This document shows, piece after piece, positions 6,938 to 10,840 of a stretch of 10,840 nucleotides of DNA. The stretch covers positions 1-10,840 of the forward strand of contig CAJABS010000150.1 in NCBI GenBank assembly GCA_903938075.1. Reading direction: 5' to 3'. The translations under genes were made by a program, and so were the position numbers. Source of the stretch: an uncultured Chloroflexota bacterium (lineage in GTDB: Bacteria; Chloroflexota; Limnocylindria; Limnocylindrales; Limnocylindraceae). The notes beneath the pieces were generated by a model. The model made no database searches. It worked only from the letters and a program-made list of their open reading frames with translations, and was not told the origin of the DNA. The first letter of the stretch is position 1. Each line of letters opens with the position of its first letter.

Positions 6938-8052
6938 TTCAAGCCACCCTTTCCAATCTTCAAGGGGGCGAACTCGCGCATGCGTCGTCGTGCCGGGAAG
7001 ATTCCCTGTGGTCGCTTGAGCATCATCAGCACCAGCACGATGCCGTAGAGCACGTACTGGAACTCAAGGAAGTCCACCTGATTAAGGATCGGGATGTTGA
7101 AGTTCTCGACGAGCGTGTTGAGCTGCTTGAGCAGAATGCTCTGGAAGAGATAGATGATGAATGCGCCAGTGGCGACGCCGATGGTGTTCCCCATGCCGCC
7201 AAGTACCACTGCAGCAAGGGCGCTGATAGAGACAGCGAAGCGGAACTGGTCGGGGGTGACGATCGTGATCTTCGCCGCGTTCACCACGCCGACGATGCCG
7301 GCGATGGAGGCGCCCACGGCAAACGCCTGAAGCTTTGCGATCACGGTATTGACACCAGAGGATTCTGCAGCGAGCTCATCTTCGCGAATGGCGTCCCAGG
7401 TGCGACCGAGTCGCGAATCCTCGAGGCGATAAATCATGATCATGATGAGGGTGAAGAGCACGACCACGAGGCCGTACATCGGCCATGGGTTGATCAGGGT
7501 GAACTGCAAGATTCCTGGAATGCTCGGCTTGTCGATACCACCGATTCCGTTCACGCCGTCGGTGAACTTGTCGGCGTTCATCAGGGTGATCGGCACGATC
7601 TCTCCGAAGCCGAGGGTCACGATCGCAAGGTAGTCACCGCGAAGGCGCAGCGTTGGCGCACCGAGCAGCACACCGAAGATGGCGCCAACGATGCCGCCGG
7701 CGAGCAGCATCGGCCAGAACGGCAGGTGAATGCCAGAGAACGGTGATGCGGCAAGCGCATAGGTGTATCCGCCGAGGGCGAAGAAGGCGGCGTAGCCGAG
7801 GTCGAGCAGCCCCGCGAAGCCGATCACCACGTTGAGCCCCATCGCCAACATGGCGTAGATCGCTGCGGTGGTGAAGGCGTTCACCCAGGCATTCGTTGAC
7901 TGAATGCCATCAAACGGCGGCACACGGGTGAGGAGCGGCAGGGCAACGCTCAGCAGCACGACCCCAACAAAGATGCCGAAGCTGCGGTGTTTGCGGAAAT
8001 ACGCTCGCACTGGCGCGAATGGGGCGTTCACGGCGTCAACGATACGGCTCAT
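6934..8052 (-). CDS. livM: Branched-chain amino acid ABC transporter permease LivM
   Basis: One of the two membrane subunits that form the translocation path for the substrate delivered by LivK. It is 372 residues long. A cytoplasmic N-terminus of about 25 residues precedes the first hydrophobic segment (25-42). Family signatures are AAIYAMLAMGLNVVIGFAGL (63-82) with LDLGYAAFFALGGYTYAL (83-100), and LRLRGDYLAIVTLGFGEI (135-152). The EAA-like cytoplasmic coupling loop is RLGRTWDAIREDELAAESSG (214-233), followed by KLQAFAVGASIAGIVG (240-255). The C-terminus is basic. The ATG overlaps the livH stop as ATGA, and the TGA overlaps the livG start, so H-M-G should be translationally coupled. GGGAG lies a short distance upstream of the ATG. 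Confidence 0.95.
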   Translation of the reverse strand: MSRIVDAVNAPFAPVRAYFRKHRSFGIFVGVVLLSVALPLLTRVPPFDGIQSTNAWVNAFTTAAIYAMLAMGLNVVIGFAGLLDLGYAAFFALGGYTYALAASPFSGIHLPFWPMLLAGGIVGAIFGVLLGAPTLRLRGDYLAIVTLGFGEIVPITLMNADKFTDGVNGIGGIDKPSIPGILQFTLINPWPMYGLVVVLFTLIMIMIYRLEDSRLGRTWDAIREDELAAESSGVNTVIAKLQAFAVGASIAGIVGVVNAAKITIVTPDQFRFAVSISALAAVVLGGMGNTIGVATGAFIIYLFQSILLKQLNTLVENFNIPILNQVDFLEFQYVLYGIVLVLMMLKRPQGIFPARRRMREFAPLKIGKGGLK

Positions 8053-9065
8053 GCGCGGTCTCCCGAGTGCGAGCCGAGCAAGCCCGTAGGTCGGAAGACC
8101 AAGAAGATCACGAGGAGCGAGAAGACGACAGCGCCGCCCCAGCGGCCGTAGCCGAAGGCCGATGCGCCGACCTCAATGAAGGCGATGAGAAAGCCGCCGA
8201 GCGCAGCGCCTGCCGTGTTGCCGATACCGCCGAGCACGGCGGCGGTGAAGGCCTTCAGGCCCGACTGGAATCCGAGGTTGAAGCTGGTGTTGCCGTAGTA
8301 GAGGCCGTGGACCACACCGGCAGCGCCGGCCAGGCCGGAGCCAATCAAGAAGGTGATCATGATCGTGCGATTGATGTCGACGCCCATGAGTGACGAGGCG
8401 TCGCGATCCATGGAGGTCGTACGCATGGCGCGGCCTGTGCGGGTGCGTGAGATGAAGAGCTGGAGCGCAAACATCAGCGCGACAGAGGCGGCGATCACAA
8501 AGATGTTCAGGAGGGGGACGCGGGAGCCCGAAACCTCGATTGACCACTCAATAGGCACGAGCTGCGGCACGGTGACAATGGTTGGCCCGAAGAAGAACTG
8601 AATGACGTTCTGCAGGATGAAGCTCACGCCGATCGCGGTGATGAGGGGTGCCAGCCGAGGTGCGCGACGGAGTGGCCGGTACGCCAGCCGCTCAATCAGT
8701 GCACCGACGATTGCCATCACGCCGATCGTGAGGGCGAAGAGCACTAGCACGCTCCCAGCCAAGAGGGGGATGTTCGTAATGGCTCCCTCGTTGCCCAAGA
8801 GGCTACTGCTGATGAACATGGCCACAAACGAACCGACCATGAAGACATCGCCATGGGCGAAGTTAATCAACTCAATGATGCCGTAGACCATGGTGTAGCC
8901 GAGGGCGACGAGCGCATAGATGGCGCCGAGGGTGAGGGCGTTCACGAACTGGTCGATGCCCAGAACGGTCAGTGAGATCCCGAGGAAGGCAACGATGCCA
9001 ATCGGCAGGCGCAGGCTACCGAGGAGACGTCCGGCAGAGCTGCTCGTTGCGTTGACAGTGGCCAT
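8049..9065 (-). CDS. livH: Branched-chain amino acid ABC transporter permease LivH
   Basis: The partner membrane subunit of LivM, 338 residues, slightly longer than E. coli LivH because of an N-terminal extension (about residues 1-20, Ser/Thr-rich then basic). Signatures are ALTLGAIYALVALGYTMVYG (43-62) and ELINFAHGDVFMVGSF (65-80), the EAA-like coupling loop DRDASSLMGVDINRTI (220-235) and KAFTAAVLGGIGNTAGAALG (271-290). It ends with FRPTGLLG (324-331). The ATG at 9065 has a run of six G (9069-9074) only three bases upstream, a poor Shine-Dalgarno. It is separated from livK by 185 bp with a stable hairpin, so its expression may be lower than that of livK. Its stop overlaps the livM ATG as ATGA. 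Confidence 0.95.
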   Translation of the reverse strand: MATVNATSSSAGRLLGSLRLPIGIVAFLGISLTVLGIDQFVNALTLGAIYALVALGYTMVYGIIELINFAHGDVFMVGSFVAMFISSSLLGNEGAITNIPLLAGSVLVLFALTIGVMAIVGALIERLAYRPLRRAPRLAPLITAIGVSFILQNVIQFFFGPTIVTVPQLVPIEWSIEVSGSRVPLLNIFVIAASVALMFALQLFISRTRTGRAMRTTSMDRDASSLMGVDINRTIMITFLIGSGLAGAAGVVHGLYYGNTSFNLGFQSGLKAFTAAVLGGIGNTAGAALGGFLIAFIEVGASAFGYGRWGGAVVFSLLVIFLVFRPTGLLGSHSGDRA

Positions 9066-9173
9066 GTACCCCCCATATTGGCAGCCGAGGCGGGCTGCAG
9101 ACCTGTTCTGTAGATAGTGCCGCTCAGCGGGTGATTCGGCAAGAGGGCGCCCTATTTCAAGAGAAACGAGGAG
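9066..9173 (-). other. livH leader region
   Basis: Gap between the livK-livH hairpin and livH. It holds a six-base-pair hairpin in the minus-strand transcript (GCAGCC, six bases, GGCTGC; 9081-9098), ending about 15 nt before the livH ATG. It also holds an 8-bp GGGCGCCC palindrome (9145-9152) and a short CCGCT/AGCGG dyad at 9120-9130. I see no convincing promoter: TTGCCG and TATCTA occur, but 20 bp apart. Readthrough from livK is the simplest source of livH expression. Confidence 0.3.
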
Positions 9174-9206
9174 CCCCCACCACCCTTACGGGTGATGGGG
9201 GCCCTC
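9155..9206 (-). terminator. GNRA-capped hairpin downstream of livK (attenuator or terminator)
   Basis: Read on the minus strand, CCCCCATCACCC (9190-9201) pairs with GGGTGGTGGGGG (9174-9185) across a GTAA loop. The stem is 12 bp with one G-U wobble; GTAA is a GNRA tetraloop. Outer bases (GAG/CTC at the ends) extend the stem imperfectly. The wobble would be an A-C mismatch on the plus strand, so the structure belongs to the livK transcript. It begins 45 nt after the livK stop. It is followed by a moderately U-rich stretch (CTCGTTTCTCTTG, about 9158-9170), so partial termination with readthrough into livHMGF is plausible. mRNA 3'-end protection is an alternative. Confidence 0.7.
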
Positions 9207-9250
9207 ACGGTTGCCTAACTCAGGCGCGCAGGTTTCCCTACGCGGCCAGA

Positions 9251-10456
9251 TTAGTTCCCGTAATTGATCTCCTCAACGAACTTCCAAGCGCCGCCATCAA
9301 CCTTGTACAGGGAGATGATGCGCTGGGTCGTGTCGCCGACCTCGTCGAAGCTGACCGCGCCAAGCACCGTCTCAAAGGCAGAGCCCTTGTCGACGACAGC
9401 AGCACGTACAGTCTCGCGGGTCACATCGCCACCGGTGACGGCGGCCTTGATGCCCTCGACCAAGATCTGAGCGCAGGCGTAGCCAGCGTAGGCGTAACCC
9501 TCGGCATCCTTGCCGTACTCAGCCTTGAACTTGGTGTTGAATGCGTCCTTGCCAGGAATGTTCTCGATTGCAGCCTGTGATGCATAGCTGTTCTCAGCGT
9601 TTGCACCAGCGATTGCAACGTATGAACCCTCGCCCGTGCCGTCGTAGATGCCGTCAGCACCGTAGAACGGCAGCGCGCCGAGGCCCGCCTGGGCAAGCGC
9701 GTTGCGGAAGAGTGGGGCGCCGTCTGACGTTACGCCACCGTAGAAGATTGAGTCAGCGTCGGCTGCCTTCGCGGCTGTCGCAACAGCAGAGAAGTCAGTC
9801 GTGCCCGTTGGGAGGCCGGTTCGGCCAACAACGGTGCCGCCATCAGCGATGAACTGCGCCTCGAAGGCATCCGCTACACCCTTGCCGTAGGCATCGGTGG
9901 AGTCGAGGATGTAAATCTTCTTGGCGCCATTCTTCTTGGCGTACACGGCAACGGCTGGACCCTGAAGGTCGTCAGTCGTGGCAACGCGGACATAGTTCAC
10001 AGCACGGCCGCCGCGAAGGGCTGCGCCGTCCTCACCCTTGGTGAGTGCTGGGTTCGTGTTCGACGGTGAGCACTGAAGAAGACCGGCCTCTGACGAGACT
10101 GGAATCTGTGCCTTGGCCGAAGCCGAGTTGAACGGACCAACAACAGCAACAACCGACTCGTCACCGACGAAGGTCAGCATGTCTGCAGCGGCCTGGTCTG
10201 GGTTGTGTGCGCCTTCCTTAGCGTGGTCAAGAACCTTCGCCTTAAGGGTGTAGCCCTCAATCGAAGCCTCCTTGATCGCAAGGAGTGCGCCGTCGCGAGC
10301 TGGGCCCGCTGACGCAAGAGCAGAGCCGTTGAGTGGGAAGCTAATCCCGATCGTCAACGTCTTGCCCGCGGTGCTCGCCGACGAGCCACCGCATGCAGCT
10401 GCGAGAATCGCAACTGCTGCAAGGGCGCTAAGGCCCTTCTTGTTAAAGACCTTCAT
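9251..10456 (-). CDS. livK: Branched-chain amino acid-type substrate-binding lipoprotein LivK
   Basis: Extracytoplasmic type I periplasmic-binding-fold receptor (Peripla_BP_6) of the HAAT importer, 401 residues. A lipoprotein signal peptide (basic KVFNKK, hydrophobic 9-21, AILAAAC with Cys22) is followed by a Gly/Ser linker. The mature domain starts at TLTIGISFPLNGS (33-45), with VVGPFNSASAKAQIPV (105-120), SPSNTNPALT (130-139) and DSTDAYGKGVADAF (185-198) as family landmarks. The -3 residue of the lipobox is Ala, less usual than Leu. It heads the liv operon with AGGAGGA (10461-10467) before the ATG. Branched-chain amino acids are the default ligand, but relatives bind other amino acids, amides or urea. 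The sequence alone does not settle this. Confidence 0.93.
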   Translation of the reverse strand: MKVFNKKGLSALAAVAILAAACGGSSASTAGKTLTIGISFPLNGSALASAGPARDGALLAIKEASIEGYTLKAKVLDHAKEGAHNPDQAAADMLTFVGDESVVAVVGPFNSASAKAQIPVSSEAGLLQCSPSNTNPALTKGEDGAALRGGRAVNYVRVATTDDLQGPAVAVYAKKNGAKKIYILDSTDAYGKGVADAFEAQFIADGGTVVGRTGLPTGTTDFSAVATAAKAADADSIFYGGVTSDGAPLFRNALAQAGLGALPFYGADGIYDGTGEGSYVAIAGANAENSYASQAAIENIPGKDAFNTKFKAEYGKDAEGYAYAGYACAQILVEGIKAAVTGGDVTRETVRAAVVDKGSAFETVLGAVSFDEVGDTTQRIISLYKVDGGAWKFVEEINYGN

Positions 10457-10673
10457 GAGGTCCTCCTATCTGCTATTCCCAACCGTTCCGGCTGGGCTCG
10501 CCTCTGTTTCGGACTACGTGATCACGTCTCATCTACCGAGGTAGGTGTGACGATGCGGCTGCGTCCGATGCAGTCGAGGAAGGCAATCATGAACGAGCGC
10601 GCGCCTACGCGCAACTATTTTCCTGCCAATTCGTGCTCAGACGCGCGAAGGTTAAGGAATCCGAATCTTTCGG
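10457..10673 (-). promoter_or_regulatory. livK upstream region with two dyads
   Basis: This 217-bp gap must contain the livK promoter. Near livK is the AGGAGGA ribosome site. At 10516-10527 lies a perfect 12-bp palindrome, ACGTGATCACGT. At 10533-10544 lies CTACCGAGGTAG, a dyad with five-base arms; the centres are 17 bp apart. Both are good operator candidates, though they could instead fold in the leader RNA. A short hairpin (CCGAA, three bases, TTCGG; 10661-10673) overlaps the stop of the upstream gene and may be a weak terminator, since the minus strand continues GGATTCCTTAACC. I find no strong sigma70 promoter; TTGCGC with CATGAT 17 bp downstream (minus strand) is the best weak candidate. 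Confidence 0.4.
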
Positions 10674-10840
10674 CTAGCGCCCTTCGGCAATGAGGAGGGC
10701 CGACCCCGCCGCAAGATCAACAGATTGCAACCCGGCTGCAAGGTGGACAGTGCCGAGATCGCTGAGCTGAAGCCCGCCGACCGTCGCCGTGCCGATCGCG
10801 GTGGTGGTCGCCCCATGTCCTCCCACCAGGATCTCCCCGG
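10674..10840 (-). CDS. C-terminal fragment of an unidentified protein
   Basis: An open frame entering from the right edge on the minus strand, with 54 whole codons before TAG at 10674-10676. It is too short to appear among longer open frames but has good coding character: mostly G or C in third positions and an alternating hydrophobic pattern. The fragment starts GEILVGGHGATTT and contains GLQLSDLGTVHLAAGLQSVDL (split as residues 22-42), ending SALLIAEGR. The LxDLGxVxLxGL-like rhythm resembles the tail of class III nucleotidyl cyclase domains, but this is a weak impression and no catalytic residue is in view. It is co-directional with livK, 217 bp upstream of it. Confidence 0.45.
   Translation of the reverse strand, partial: GEILVGGHGATTTAIGTATVGGLQLSDLGTVHLAAGLQSVDLAAGSALLIAEGR

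Noticed and set aside
6913..7746. A 277-codon plus-strand open frame rich in Glu, Asp and His
   Set aside because: It lies antisense to livM and the start of livG, and its composition is the complement of membrane-helix codons.
10602..10633. A TTGGCA...TTGCGC pattern on the minus strand that resembles a sigma54 -24/-12 promoter upstream of livK
   Set aside because: The GG and GC dinucleotides are separated by 13 bases (or 9 with the next GG), not the required 10.

Overview
The window is GC-rich (roughly 60%), gene-dense bacterial DNA. It carries two solute-uptake operons, a pair of drug/metabolite-type transporters and a DNA-repair glycosylase. I see no RNA genes, insertion sequences, CRISPR arrays or phage genes. 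Gene content, strong AGGAGG-type Shine-Dalgarno sites, GTG starts and possibly leaderless genes point to a free-living heterotroph of the Actinomycetota or Chloroflexota type. The lineage is an inference from style, not from a marker gene.

Layout, left to right. (1) Positions 1-1778, minus strand: the start of a high-affinity phosphate uptake operon, pstS followed by pstC, which is cut by the window edge. A GNRA-capped hairpin lies between the two genes. A sigma70-like promoter overlapping 11-nt-phased PHO-box-like repeats lies upstream of pstS. (2) Positions 1885-3918: two EamA (DMT) family permeases transcribed divergently from a 75-bp spacer. The spacer has an imperfect dyad, and each gene has a TAnnnT motif 6-7 nt before its ATG and no Shine-Dalgarno site. 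(3) Positions 3920-5191, plus strand: a YcaQ/AlkX-like winged-helix DNA glycosylase, one base after the second EamA gene and probably coupled to it. Its stop codon overlaps the stop of the convergent livF in a CTAG. (4) Positions 5188-10456, minus strand: a complete branched-chain-amino-acid-type (HAAT family) ABC importer in the order livK, livH, livM, livG, livF. The permease and first ATPase genes overlap by ATGA/GTGA, and a second GNRA-capped hairpin separates livK from livH. (5) Positions 10674-10840, minus strand: the last 54 codons of an unidentified gene.

In both importers the binding-protein gene is first and is separated from the permease genes by a stable hairpin. This layout would give more binding protein than membrane components. 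LivK is a predicted lipoprotein. PstS has a cleavable signal peptide with no lipobox cysteine.

The most unusual thing in the window is LivG. Its ATPase domain holds an in-frame insertion of about 85 residues between the antiparallel beta region and the Q-loop. The insert is predicted to form two transmembrane helices with a positive-inside charge pattern. This would anchor an ABC ATPase directly in the membrane, where the family is normally peripheral.
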